DNA of 64,000 bases from Halomarina litorea (GTDB lineage Archaea > Halobacteriota > Halobacteria > Halobacteriales > Haloarculaceae): the NCBI RefSeq assembly GCF_024227715.1, contig NZ_CP100451.1, forward strand, positions 1 to 64,000, in the 5' to 3' direction. How positions within the stretch are numbered: position 1 is the first letter of the stretch; each line of letters starts with the position of its first letter. Under the pieces are notes generated by a model. That model saw only the letters and a program-made list of their open reading frames with translations, had not been told where the DNA came from and searched no databases. The position numbers and the translations under genes were made by a program. Shown one piece after another: positions 43,673-52,650 of the stretch.

Positions 43673-44446
43673 CTACTCGATGTCGTCCCAGGCACCGACC
43701 TCGCTCCGTCGGAGCTCACCGGTTGCCTGCCAGACGCGGGGGCGGAACGTGATTCCGGCGAGCATCAGGTAGAACGCACCGACGAGTGCCGTGGTGACCG
43801 TCCCTGGTATCGCGCCCATCGCGGCACTCGCGGGCCAGGCTCCTTCGGTTCCCGAGGCAACGAAGATCCGGAATAGCCACGCCGCGAGCAGCACCGTCAA
43901 CAGCGGGAGGTACACTCGGCGCAGTCGATGGGCGATGGCCTCCTCGTAGGAGACCTTCGCCCGAGGCTCGCGGTAGTCCCGGGAGAGCCGCGGACGCCAG
44001 TCGGGGTCCTCGATGCCCTGTGAGGGGTCGAGCGAGTACGCGAAGACGTTCCGCTGGAGTATCCGGACCCGAGAGCGCCACATGTCGTAGCCGCGGTACC
44101 GACGGGCTTCGATGACGAGGAACACCGTCACCATGACGACGCCGACGAGGATGATGTAATGTGGGCGGTCGCCCCCCGAGAACGCGTAGGTGAGGATGGC
44201 CGCGATGAGCGTCACCGCCCAGTTCGAGGTGCGGTCGAGGCGCTCGCGCCACAGCTTCATCCGGTGGATCTCCCCCCGGTAGAGGTGCGCCATTGCCGAC
44301 CCGGGGGCGCTCGACTCCTCGAAGAACCCCCGACCCATCGTCCGGGCCTCCTCGCTCACCGCGTCGAACGACTCGTCGCAGTCGTAGCCGTCGCTCCCCG
44401 GGTCGGTTCGCGGCTCTCGCGTCGCGTTCTGTTCGGAATCGCTCAT
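43673..44446 (-). CDS. DUF2270 membrane protein
   Basis: A 257-residue protein. After an acidic N-terminus the DUF2270 core is clear: MAHLYRGEIHRMKLWRERLD, TSNWAVTLIAAILTYAFS, VFLVIEARRYRGYDMWRSRV and LQRNVFAYSLDP. Four TM helices. Start at MSDSEQNATRE; an ATG 36 nt upstream also fits. Function unknown. Confidence 0.85.
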   Translation of the reverse strand: MSDSEQNATREPRTDPGSDGYDCDESFDAVSEEARTMGRGFFEESSAPGSAMAHLYRGEIHRMKLWRERLDRTSNWAVTLIAAILTYAFSGGDRPHYIILVGVVMVTVFLVIEARRYRGYDMWRSRVRILQRNVFAYSLDPSQGIEDPDWRPRLSRDYREPRAKVSYEEAIAHRLRRVYLPLLTVLLAAWLFRIFVASGTEGAWPASAAMGAIPGTVTTALVGAFYLMLAGITFRPRVWQATGELRRSEVGAWDDIE

Positions 44447-44612
44447 GTGATGGTTCGTGCTGTCAGCGGTCGGGGCGTCCAATCCGTAGGGGAGTCCCCT
44501 CGGCTCCCGGTCGGTCGCGAGTGGAACTGCCGGGGGCCCGTCGCCGAGCGTGTCCCGCCCGACGCCACCGGTCTAAGGAGGGAGCCGACGGGGCGGGCGT
44601 CGGACGAGGGAC

Positions 44613-44999
44613 TCACAGCGACCCAAGAACGCGCTCGAACCGGTCGGACACGTCCTCGGCTATCGGATCGAGCTCCGGGTTGTCGGTGATCCCGACGAGC
44701 TGCCCGGCGTCGACCGCGCTCACGACGACCGTTCCGTCGTCCCGTTCGTAGACGATGACGTTGCACGGGAGGAGCGCGCCGAGTTCGACCTCAGATTCGA
44801 GTCCCTCGTAGGCCAGTTGCGGGTTGCACGCGCCGAGGATGCGGTACTGCCGGAACTCCTCGCCGAGTTTCTCGGCGAACGTCGCCCGGACGTCGATGTC
44901 ACAGAGGACACCGAACCCTTCCTCCTCGAGTGCGCTGATCGTTCGATCGACGGCGTCGTCGAACGGCCTGTCGACTTCGGTCTGTGTCGTGTAGGTCAT
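44613..44999 (-). CDS. DUF302 protein (copy 2)
   Basis: A 128-residue protein starting MTYTTQTEVDRPFDD. The central block RILGACNPQLAYEGL and ELGALLPCNVIVYE match copy 1 at 16632-17048 almost residue for residue. It follows the DsrE-like gene by 49 bp on the same strand, in a TusA-DsrE-DUF302 operon, which links the family here to sulfur transfer. Confidence 0.87.
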   Translation of the reverse strand: MTYTTQTEVDRPFDDAVDRTISALEEEGFGVLCDIDVRATFAEKLGEEFRQYRILGACNPQLAYEGLESEVELGALLPCNVIVYERDDGTVVVSAVDAGQLVGITDNPELDPIAEDVSDRFERVLGSL

Positions 45000-45048
45000 G
45001 ATGTGCTGGTGGAGTGGGGTCGGTGTAGTTGTTGTCCTGTGGGAGGTC

Positions 45049-45657
45049 TCAGACGAGCAACTGGACGTCGGCATTGGCCATCCGCTGAAGCGCCGTGGCC
45101 GCACCGACACCGGTCGTGACGCCGTCGTAGAAGTCGTTCTCGTCGTAGTCCATCAGTTCGATAGTCATCTGACAGGCTTGGAGGTCGACGCCCTGTTCGA
45201 GCGACACGTCGATGAGTTCCTCGATGGTCGCGGTACCGTTGTCCGCGATCTTCCGGTTCATCATGCGCGTCGCCATCGAGTCCATCCCCGGAAGCGCCGC
45301 CAGCGCGTTCGGCATCGGCATGTTCGGGTTCCCGACCGCGGAGAGCTTGAGGTTCTTCGACTTCTCCTCGTGGAGGATATCGAGCCCCCAGAACGTATGG
45401 AAGACGGTGACGTCCCAGCCGAACGCCGCTGCTGTCGAGGCCAGGATGAGCGGCGGATACGCCATGTCGAGGCTCCCTTTCGTCGCGACGATGACCATCG
45501 ACTTCCCGTCATCGCCTATCTCGGCTTTGAGGTCCGTCACCTGCTCGCGTAGCTCCTCGACCTCCGCGGCGAGTTCTGCCGCCGTCAGGTCCTCGGGAGC
45601 GTCGACAGGTTCGACAGCGCGCTCCGCTTCCGAACTGTCGGATGTCTCGGTACTCAT
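45049..45657 (-). CDS. DsrE/DsrF-like sulfur-relay protein (DsrE2 type)
   Basis: A 202-residue protein. The N-terminus has an acidic coiled-coil (LAAEVEELREQVTDLKAEIG), followed by the DsrE fold: SMVIVATKGSLDMAYPPLIL, WDVTVFHTFWGLDIL and the conserved Cys in VDLQACQMTIELMDY. Such proteins carry persulfide sulfur. Start at MSTETSDSSE, 2 nt after the TusA stop; the upstream MT extension is possible. Confidence 0.87.
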   Translation of the reverse strand: MSTETSDSSEAERAVEPVDAPEDLTAAELAAEVEELREQVTDLKAEIGDDGKSMVIVATKGSLDMAYPPLILASTAAAFGWDVTVFHTFWGLDILHEEKSKNLKLSAVGNPNMPMPNALAALPGMDSMATRMMNRKIADNGTATIEELIDVSLEQGVDLQACQMTIELMDYDENDFYDGVTTGVGAATALQRMANADVQLLV

Positions 45658-45659
45658 GG

Positions 45660-45905
45660 TCACTCGGTCCTGCGCACGTAGTGTTTGAACACGTCGCCGT
45701 CCTCCTGCTGGTCGAGGAGTTCGACGCCGTCGGTCGTCTCAGCCCAGCCCGCAATGTCGCTCACGCTGCCGGAGTCGGTGGCGAGCACTTCCAGCACGTC
45801 GCCCTCGTTCAGACTGTCGATTGCCTGTTTCGTCTTCACGACCGGCATCGGGCACGATTCGCCTTTCACGTCGAGCGTCTCGGTGACTGTGTATTCCGTA
45901 CTCAT
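45660..45905 (-). CDS. tusA: TusA/SirA-family sulfur carrier
   Basis: An 81-residue protein with the TusA motif GESCPMPVVKTKQAID (Cys near residue 18), which carries persulfide. The fold ends EDGDVFKHYVRR. First gene of the TusA-DsrE-DUF302 operon. Start at MSTEYTVTETL, the normal family N-terminus; the longer frame adds 16 residues. Divergent from the rhodanese/MBL gene. Confidence 0.9.
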   Translation of the reverse strand: MSTEYTVTETLDVKGESCPMPVVKTKQAIDSLNEGDVLEVLATDSGSVSDIAGWAETTDGVELLDQQEDGDVFKHYVRRTE

Positions 45906-45923
45906 GTTGATATGCCCGTTCTG

Positions 45924-45946
45924 TATTGGGCTTGGAAGACAATACT
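45924..45946. promoter_or_regulatory. GTATTG-N11-CAATAC inverted repeat upstream of tusA
   Basis: GTATTG (45924-45929) and CAATAC (45941-45946) lie 19-41 bp before the tusA start, over the expected TATA position, so a repressor site is possible. Confidence 0.45.
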
Positions 45947-46135
45947 GCCCCATCGCTAAAAAGTGTGTCGACTATTGGATAGAGCACCCACTACTATACC
46001 ATGTATATCGATTCCATGTGCATCACAGAGGTCTTTTCGAGTAGTGAGGGCTCGTTCAAGCCGTATCAGAATTGCTCGGTTCTCACAAAATCATGGGAAA
46101 CCTTATACACGACCGGCCAGTAGCAACGGGTACAG

Positions 46136-47326
46136 ATGGACGACGAATCTCCCGAACCGGACGCGAACGTAGCATCGATTGACCCCGGGACGCTCAAGCG
46201 ACGCATCGACGACGGTGCCCCCGTCCAGATACTGGACGTGCGCGCCGAAAGCGAGTTCGAAACGTGGCGCATCGACGGCGAGCGTGTCGACGTGGTCAAC
46301 ATCCCGTACTTCGAGCTACTCGACGGGGTCAGCGAGGAACAACTCGAGCGCATCCCCGACGGTGACCCAACGGTCGTTGTCTGTGCGAAGGGCGGCTCCA
46401 GCGAGTACGTCGCCGGTCACCTCCTTGACGCGGGATTCGACGCGGTCAACCTCGAACGCGGGATGAACGGCTGGGCACGGATCTACGAGTACCGCGAATT
46501 GGACGCCGACACGGACGCGACGGTCGCACAGTACCAGCGGCCCTCTAGTGGCTGCATGACGTACATGGTTGTCAGCGACGGCGAAGCCGCCGTCTTCGAC
46601 CCCCTGCGGGCGTTCGTCGACGACTACGTACAGGACGCGCGGGCGATGGGTGCCGAGATCACGTACGCGGTCGACACGCACGTCCACGCCGACCACGTCA
46701 GCGGCGTCCGCGAACTCGCCGCCGAAACCGGCGCGCGGGTCGTCCTGCCCGAGCCGGCCGTCGAGCGCGGCGTCGAGTACGATGTCAAATACGAGACCGT
46801 CGAGGACGGCGATAGACTCACCGTCGGTGACGTCGGGGTCGACGTGCTCCACACCCCCGGACACACGTCGGGGATGACCTCCTACCTCGTCGACGACGCC
46901 GTCCTCCTGACCGGCGACGGCCTGTTCACCGAGAGCGTCGCCCGGCCGGACCTCGAAGGGGCGGACGACGAGGCGGCCCGAGCGGCTGCCGCCGAACTCC
47001 ACGACACGCTGCAGTCGAAGGTCCTCCCGCTCGACGACGACGTACTCGTCGCGCCCGCCCACTTCAGCGACGCCGCGACCCCGCGGACGGACGGGACGTA
47101 CGTCGCTCGATTGGGTAACCTGAAAGCGCGCATGGACGCACTGTCGATGGATCGTGAAGCGTTCGTCGAGTTCATCCTCTCGGACATGCCCCCCCGGCCG
47201 GCGAACTACGAGGAGATCATCGGGACGAACCTCGGCCGGCGGGCGACCGACGACGAGGAGGCGTTCGAACTCGAACTCGGGCCGAACAACTGCGCCGCCA
47301 GCAGCGACGCGATGACCAGCGACTGA
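46136..47326 (+). CDS. Rhodanese/MBL-fold hydrolase (persulfide dioxygenase-like)
   Basis: A 396-residue protein. The N-terminal rhodanese domain has its active-site Cys in VVVCAKGGSS near residue 83; the MBL domain has THVHADHVSG near 180, TPGHTSGM near 243 and GDGLFTESVARPD. Its order is the reverse of CstB-type proteins. The tail ELELGPNNCAAS is shared by the homologue at 49838 and by the remnant at 13916. A TATA-like CTTATAC about 30 nt before the ATG suggests a leaderless start. Likely oxidises or transfers persulfide sulfur. Confidence 0.88.
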   Translation: MDDESPEPDANVASIDPGTLKRRIDDGAPVQILDVRAESEFETWRIDGERVDVVNIPYFELLDGVSEEQLERIPDGDPTVVVCAKGGSSEYVAGHLLDAGFDAVNLERGMNGWARIYEYRELDADTDATVAQYQRPSSGCMTYMVVSDGEAAVFDPLRAFVDDYVQDARAMGAEITYAVDTHVHADHVSGVRELAAETGARVVLPEPAVERGVEYDVKYETVEDGDRLTVGDVGVDVLHTPGHTSGMTSYLVDDAVLLTGDGLFTESVARPDLEGADDEAARAAAAELHDTLQSKVLPLDDDVLVAPAHFSDAATPRTDGTYVARLGNLKARMDALSMDREAFVEFILSDMPPRPANYEEIIGTNLGRRATDDEEAFELELGPNNCAASSDAMTSD

Positions 47327-47844
47327 TGACGGGGGGTCTCGAACTGATGGACACGACGATACTTCCGCTACTCGCGCTCGGGGACCTGTTCCCGCGCGGG
47401 GTCACACAGTACGCCGTCGGCGGCGTCCTCATCGGCCTCGGCGTGGCGACGGTCTACCTCTCGACGGGGATCATCGCGGGCGCGAGCACGTTCCTCGAGT
47501 CGACGCTATCGTACGTCTCTGACGTCCCCCGGTTCAACCGGGCGAAGTACCTCGCCTCTCGCGACTGGCGAGTGGTGTTCACGCTGGGTATCGTCGGCGG
47601 GGCCGCCGTGTACGCCCTCGCTGTCGGCGAGTTCGGCTGGACGACGGACGTCCAGTGGTGGCGACTGCTCGGCGGCGGCGTCCTCGTCGGCGTCGGCACG
47701 CGCATCGGGAAAGGGTGTACCTCCGGCCACGGCGTCTGTGGCATCGGGTCGCTCTCGGAGACGTCGCTGGTGAACGTCGCGACGTTCATGGCCCTCGCCA
47801 TCGGGACGGCGCAGCTCGTCGCCGCGCTGGGGGTGTCGCCATGA
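47326..47844 (+). CDS. YeeE/YedE-type sulfur transporter subunit (half 1)
   Basis: A 172-residue protein with four or five TM helices. The sulfur-transport signature is GTRIGKGCTSGHGVCGIGSL near residues 125-144, with two cysteines in the pore region. The start overlaps the MBL stop by 1 nt. Pairs with the next gene to form the split YeeE/YedE transporter of thiosulfate or related sulfur species. Confidence 0.88.
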   Translation: MTGGLELMDTTILPLLALGDLFPRGVTQYAVGGVLIGLGVATVYLSTGIIAGASTFLESTLSYVSDVPRFNRAKYLASRDWRVVFTLGIVGGAAVYALAVGEFGWTTDVQWWRLLGGGVLVGVGTRIGKGCTSGHGVCGIGSLSETSLVNVATFMALAIGTAQLVAALGVSP

Positions 47845-48320
47845 GCGCCGACACCGACGACGGGCGCGGGCCCGCCTTCATGCTCGCGGTCCTGCTCGGC
47901 GGTCTGGTGTTCGGGTTCGGCCTCGCACTCAGCGGGATGGCGAAACCCGAGATCGTCCTGGACTTCCTCCAGTTCGACGACCTCGGGCTGCTGTTCGTGA
48001 TGGGTGGGGCCGCCGTCGTCTCCGGAGTGACGTTCTTCGGGGCGACCCGGTTCCTCGACCGGGCACCTCTCACCGGGCGTGCGTACACCCGCCGACTGAA
48101 GACCATGGATCGGAACGTCCCCATCGGCGGGGTCATCTTCGGCGTCGGCTGGGGGGTCTCGGGCATCTGTCCCGGGGCCGCCTACGCCAGCGTCGGTATC
48201 GGGAACCTCCCTATCCTCTGGGCGGTCCTCGGGATGTTCCTCGGTGCGTATGCGCAGGGGTACGTCCGTTCGTATCGCGCCGAGGACGCCGACTCCGCGG
48301 ACACCGCTCCCACCGACTGA
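47841..48320 (+). CDS. YeeE/YedE-type sulfur transporter subunit (half 2, DUF6691-like)
   Basis: A 159-residue protein with four TM helices. It contains FGLALSGMAKPEIVLDFL near residue 27 and GVGWGVSGICPGAAYASVG near 103, the second-half motifs of the YeeE family with a conserved Cys. Overlaps half 1 by 4 nt. The C-terminal tail is acidic. Confidence 0.88.
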   Translation: MSADTDDGRGPAFMLAVLLGGLVFGFGLALSGMAKPEIVLDFLQFDDLGLLFVMGGAAVVSGVTFFGATRFLDRAPLTGRAYTRRLKTMDRNVPIGGVIFGVGWGVSGICPGAAYASVGIGNLPILWAVLGMFLGAYAQGYVRSYRAEDADSADTAPTD

Positions 48321-48413
48321 TATCTATGGTCCCTCACAACCCGATATCCGGTGTTCGTCAGGAGTATTGTGTGATAATCGAACTACTAAACAAGACAACG
48401 GGGTACAATTGAA

Positions 48414-48563
48414 ATGGTCGGAATCGAAGCCGTAAGCGGGTCAGCAGGTGCGATAGCGACCGTCGGGTTCGTCCTCGGGGAGGCGCTGGCGCTGTACGTC
48501 GGGTACGGCGCCCTCGCGAGTCTCGTCGGGTCACCCCTTCTCGACGCGGTCGGAGGTGACTGA
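48414..48563 (+). CDS. 49-residue DUF7512-type membrane microprotein
   Basis: A short gene MVGIEAVSGSAGAIATVGFV, then LGEALALYVGYGALASLVGS. One TM helix with the pattern LEA(I)LYVGYGAL seen in a small haloarchaeal family (DUF7512), which is often next to TauE or YeeE genes. It ends 2 nt before the TauE GTG, and lies 93 bp after YeeE half 2. Its role may be as a transporter subunit; not proven. Confidence 0.7.
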   Translation: MVGIEAVSGSAGAIATVGFVLGEALALYVGYGALASLVGSPLLDAVGGD

Positions 48564-48565
48564 GC

Positions 48566-49567
48566 GTGGAGCTCTTCGGAATGAGCCTGCTGCTGGTCGG
48601 GGGGTTCGTTGGGTTCGGCCTGCTCATCGGGATCCTGTTTGGGTTCTTCGGGATGGGCGGGTCGTTCCTCGTCACGCCGGCACTGCTGGTCATGGGGTAT
48701 CCCTCGACGGTGGCGGTCGGGAGCGGCCTTGCGTTCGTCTTCGGGACGAGTGTCATCGGCGCGCTCCGCCACCGCGACCACGGCCAGGTCGACTACAAAC
48801 TCGCGCTCATCATGACCGTCGCCATGACGATCGGCATCGAGAGCGGGAAGGGTGTCGTGGTCTCGCTCGATGCGACGGGGCAGGCCGACCTCATCATCAG
48901 CATCGCCTACGTCGCCCTGCTCACGATCGTCGGCCTGTTCACGCTGCGCGATGCACAGCGGACCGACACGGACACCGATGGGACAGAACGGTCTCTCGCA
49001 GACCGTGTCCAGTCATTGCACATTCCCCCGATGGTGACCTTGCGCGGTGGCGTCCGTGTCTCCGGGTCCATCGTCTTCGCGCTCGGCCTCGTCATCGGCA
49101 TGCTGTCCGGTTTTCTCGGGGTCGGTGGCGGGTTCCTCCTGATGCCCGCGATGATGTACGGTCTCGGCGTGCCCGCTGGCATCGCCGTGGGCACGGACAT
49201 CCTCCAGATCACCATCTCGGGGGCGTTCGGCGCGTTCCGATACGCCCAGTTGGGGGCCGTCGACCTCCCCGTCGTCGGTGCGTTGCTCGCCGGGAGTGCG
49301 CTCGGCGCCCGGGTCGGAGCGGGTGCGACGAAGCTCGTTGAGGAGGACGCCATCAAGGGGTACTTCGCAGCGATGTTACTCGCAGGGAGCGTCGCCGTCG
49401 CGGCGAAGGAACTCGGCAACGCCTACGGGATCGAGTTACTGAACACGGCGAGCATCGTACTCATCTTCGGTGCGGCGATCCTCGTCAGCGGAGCGGTCGT
49501 GCTCGCTGCGGTCTGTCGGCTCCGTGGCGACCGGACGGGGACGTGGTGTCGGCTCACCACTCCTTGA
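48566..49567 (+). CDS. TauE/SafE-family anion exporter
   Basis: A 333-residue protein with a GTG start and about eight TM helices. Two internal repeats show the family loop: LFGFFGMGGSFLVTPALLVM near residue 23 and LSGFLGVGGGFLLMPAMMYG near 184. Members export sulfite, sulfonates or related anions. Operon with the DUF7512-type microprotein; position after YeeE and MBL genes argues for a sulfur substrate. Confidence 0.88.
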   Translation: MELFGMSLLLVGGFVGFGLLIGILFGFFGMGGSFLVTPALLVMGYPSTVAVGSGLAFVFGTSVIGALRHRDHGQVDYKLALIMTVAMTIGIESGKGVVVSLDATGQADLIISIAYVALLTIVGLFTLRDAQRTDTDTDGTERSLADRVQSLHIPPMVTLRGGVRVSGSIVFALGLVIGMLSGFLGVGGGFLLMPAMMYGLGVPAGIAVGTDILQITISGAFGAFRYAQLGAVDLPVVGALLAGSALGARVGAGATKLVEEDAIKGYFAAMLLAGSVAVAAKELGNAYGIELLNTASIVLIFGAAILVSGAVVLAAVCRLRGDRTGTWCRLTTP

Positions 49568-49837
49568 CCGCTCGGCTGCTCGGTCACGCCGGTTCTACAC
49601 CGTTTGGGACGAACCGTAGCGCCTCGATCCGTACGCTACGGCGATCGACCGGTTGTGCATCGGTGCCACATACGGGTCGTCGTGAGTACGCTCGCCATGC
49701 GACGCGAGTGAATATCGTTGACAGACGAATCGTTCAATGTGAACCTCATCGAGGCTCTGCTCCGCGAAGTGCTGCGAGTATGTCACTCTCCCGCAGCCAA
49801 CGAGTTTAAGTGTCTGTCGAGCATGGTTGTGGATGTA

Positions 49838-50959
49838 ATGAGCAATACTGGCTTCGCGGCGACCGAGGTCGCACAGCGGGTACAGGACGACGGGGCCGAC
49901 CCCTTCATCCTCGACGTCCGTCGGGAGGAGGACTACGAGGAGTGGTCCATCCCCGGGAGTACGAACCTCCCTGTCTACGACGAACTGCTCGACCACGACT
50001 TCTCCACGCTGGAGGAGCACCTCGACGAGCTCCCCGAGGACGAGGAGATCGTCGTCGTCTGCGTCGCCGGCATCACGTCGGCCCGCGCGGCCGAGTTCCT
50101 GCGCGAACACGGCTACGACGCCGAATCCATCGACGACGGGATGAACGGCTGGGGACGTGTCCACCGCCAGTACGAGGTCGAGGGCGCCGAGGGCGTCGTT
50201 CAGGTCGTCCGACCGGGGACGGGCTGCGTTTCGTACCTCGTCCACGACGACGGCGAGGGCGTCGTCGTCGACCCCTCCCAGTACCTCGACCACTACCTGA
50301 ACGCCGCCGAGGAGCGTGACGTCGAGATCGTCGGCGTCGCCGACACACACGCCCACGCCGACCACGTCTCGGGGGCGCGGCGCCTCGCGGGGGAGCTCGA
50401 CGTGCCCTACTACCTCCACGGCGAGGACGTCGCCTCCCTCGACCGCGTGAATGAACTCGCCGACGGCGACACCATCACCGTCGGCGACCGTGAACTCGTC
50501 GTCCGTCACACTCCGGGTCACACGCCCGGCAGCGTCTCCTTCGAGTTCGGCGACGCGCTCCTCTCGGGAGACACGCTGTTCCTCCGGAGCGTCGGCCGGC
50601 CCGACCTCGAGGACAGCTCCGAGGACGCCGTCCGAACGGCCGCGAGCCGGCTGTTCGAGAGCCTCGAGGAGCTCACCGACCTCGACGACGGGACCGTCGT
50701 CCTCCCCGGTCACTTCAGCGACGAGGCGGTCCGCCCGCTCGCGACCGAACTCGGCGAGCTGAAAGCGGAGTCGACGAACGAACTGCTGAGCTACGTCGAG
50801 GAGGGCGACGAGGAGGCGTTCGTCGAGACCATCGTCGAGAGTCTCGCGGACGAACCCGCCAACTACAACGAGATAAAACAGATCAACTGGGGCAAGGAAC
50901 AGCCCGGCGACGACGTCGAGGAACTCGAACTCGGCCCGAACAACTGCGCCGCCAACTGA
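49838..50959 (+). CDS. Rhodanese/MBL-fold hydrolase, second copy
   Basis: A 373-residue homologue of 46136-47326. Rhodanese site IVVVCVAGITSARAAEFL near residue 71, MBL site ADTHAHADHVSGARRLAGE near 168, HTPGHTPGSVSFEF near 226 and GDTLFLRSVGRPD. The tail ELELGPNNCAAN is conserved. Start at MSNTGFAATEV; the longer upstream frame is not family-like. TTTAAG about 30 nt upstream is a possible TATA. Confidence 0.88.
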   Translation: MSNTGFAATEVAQRVQDDGADPFILDVRREEDYEEWSIPGSTNLPVYDELLDHDFSTLEEHLDELPEDEEIVVVCVAGITSARAAEFLREHGYDAESIDDGMNGWGRVHRQYEVEGAEGVVQVVRPGTGCVSYLVHDDGEGVVVDPSQYLDHYLNAAEERDVEIVGVADTHAHADHVSGARRLAGELDVPYYLHGEDVASLDRVNELADGDTITVGDRELVVRHTPGHTPGSVSFEFGDALLSGDTLFLRSVGRPDLEDSSEDAVRTAASRLFESLEELTDLDDGTVVLPGHFSDEAVRPLATELGELKAESTNELLSYVEEGDEEAFVETIVESLADEPANYNEIKQINWGKEQPGDDVEELELGPNNCAAN

Positions 50960-51001
50960 CGACCGAACCAGTCTGACCGAGATCATCTCTATCTCTACGT
51001 A

Positions 51002-52279
51002 ATGTCGTACACACAGGGCATCCGACGGAACCGGTCGCAGTTCGCGCTCCAGTTGCTCACCGTGTTCGCGGTCGGGCTGACCATCGGCGCCGAACGGAAC
51101 GTGGTCCCCGTGCTCGGACGCGACGTGCTGGGCGTCGAGTCGATGCTGGTCATCGGCTCGTTCGTCGTGAGCTTCGGCTTCGTCAAGGCCCTGCTCAATC
51201 TCTACGGCGGGAAGTGGTCGGAGTCCTACGGCCGCAAGCCCATCCTCGTCGCCGGGTGGCTGGTCGCGCTGCCAATCCCGGTGATCCTCGTTTACGCGCC
51301 GAACTGGTGGTGGATCACGATCGGGAACGTCCTCCTTGGGATTAACCAGGGGCTCGCGTGGAGCATGAGCGTCAACGCGAAGATCGACCTCGCCGGCAGC
51401 GACGTGCGTGGACTCGCAGTCGGCCTCGACGAAGCCTTCGGCTACGGTGGCGTCGCCGTCGGGACGTGGGTCACCGGCGCCATCGCCGCCCAGTACGGGC
51501 TCCGCCCCGAGCCGTTCTATTTCCTCGCGGGCGTCGTCGTGGTCGCGCTCCTCGTCTCGGTCCTCTTCGTCGAGGAGACACTCCCCTACGCACGGGCGGA
51601 AGCTGAGGATGCCGGGAGAGCCGAGACAGACGCTGACCTCCCATTCCGAGAAGTACTGAAACGGGCGACGTACGGCGACAGGACGCTTTTCGCGGCGGCA
51701 CAGGCCGGGAGCGTCGAGAAGTTCGTCGACGCACTCGTCTGGATTGCCTACCCCCTCTACCTGACGGCATCGGGCCTGACCATCGCCGAGGTCGGCGTCG
51801 TCGTCGGCGTCTACGGTGGTGTCTGGGGGGTCCTGCAGCTCTACACGGGGAAACTCGCGGACGATATCGGTCGGCGGCCACCCGTGGTGGCCGGGATGTT
51901 CGTCGCCGGGGCTGGAGTACTCGCGACGGTACTGGTCTCCGGCTACTGGTCGTGGGTCCTCACCGCCGCCGTGACTGGCGTCGGGATGGCACTCCTCTAC
52001 CCGAACCTGATCACAGTCGTCGGCGACGCCGCACATCCCTCGTGGCGGGCGACCGGCCTCGGCGTCTATCGGATGTGGCGTGACGCCGGCTACGGGTTCG
52101 GTGCGATCGTCATCGGCGTGACGGCGGACCTCGTCTCGACGGAGGCCGCGTTCTACGTCGTCGCCGTCGCGATGTTCGTCTCGGGGGGTATCGCGCTCGC
52201 GTGGATGCGGGAAACCCACCCGGACTACAGTACGGACGACCACGCTGGCGAGGTCTCCGCGGAACAAGTGAACAGTTGA
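51002..52279 (+). CDS. MFS transporter
   Basis: A 425-residue Major Facilitator protein with twelve TM helices. The loop 2-3 signature is GGKWSESYGRKPILVAGWLV near residues 74-93, the repeat is GKLADDIGRRPPVVAGMFVA near 283, and a long cytoplasmic loop (ARAEAEDAGRAETDADLPF) lies between halves. Substrate unknown. It follows the MBL gene by 42 bp on the same strand, so a sulfur-linked solute is possible. Confidence 0.88.
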   Translation: MSYTQGIRRNRSQFALQLLTVFAVGLTIGAERNVVPVLGRDVLGVESMLVIGSFVVSFGFVKALLNLYGGKWSESYGRKPILVAGWLVALPIPVILVYAPNWWWITIGNVLLGINQGLAWSMSVNAKIDLAGSDVRGLAVGLDEAFGYGGVAVGTWVTGAIAAQYGLRPEPFYFLAGVVVVALLVSVLFVEETLPYARAEAEDAGRAETDADLPFREVLKRATYGDRTLFAAAQAGSVEKFVDALVWIAYPLYLTASGLTIAEVGVVVGVYGGVWGVLQLYTGKLADDIGRRPPVVAGMFVAGAGVLATVLVSGYWSWVLTAAVTGVGMALLYPNLITVVGDAAHPSWRATGLGVYRMWRDAGYGFGAIVIGVTADLVSTEAAFYVVAVAMFVSGGIALAWMRETHPDYSTDDHAGEVSAEQVNS

Positions 52280-52650
52280 TCGAGGAGGTACTGGGAGGAC
52301 CTGCCGTTTCACTTGGCGGGGAAGCGGAGGGGAAGCCGTTACTACTCCGACTGCAATGCCTCCTCAGAGTGAGTTGGTTTGCAGATGGACAGTCGACGTG
52401 TCTTGTGCGCTTGGCTCTCGATAGGGAGTGGTTCAAATAGACAGAATCACCGAACAACGTCCGCTCGTCGGTAGCGAGTCGTGGCTGTGTCGACGATAGC
52501 GTCGCGTCGCTCGATGCTCGTTCGTACCTGGACGGTTCTGGCGTTCAGTACTCGTTCGACGCATTCGAACGACGGCCCCGGCGTGGCACGAAATTGTACA
52601 ACTTGCACACAAATCTTTTGCCTGTGCGACCGCTATTATCGCTAACACCA
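52280..52650. other. Intergenic stretch before the TrmB-like gene
   Basis: No gene supported. It ends in an AT-richer promoter region; TTGTACAAC and TTGCACACA occur next to each other at 52594-52612, 40-57 bp before the TrmB-like ATG, and could be paired half-sites for a regulator. Confidence 0.35.

Noticed and set aside
49595-52312. A 905-residue open frame on the minus strand
   Set aside because: It is antisense to the rhodanese/MBL and MFS genes. It is a GC-codon artefact with no domain pattern.
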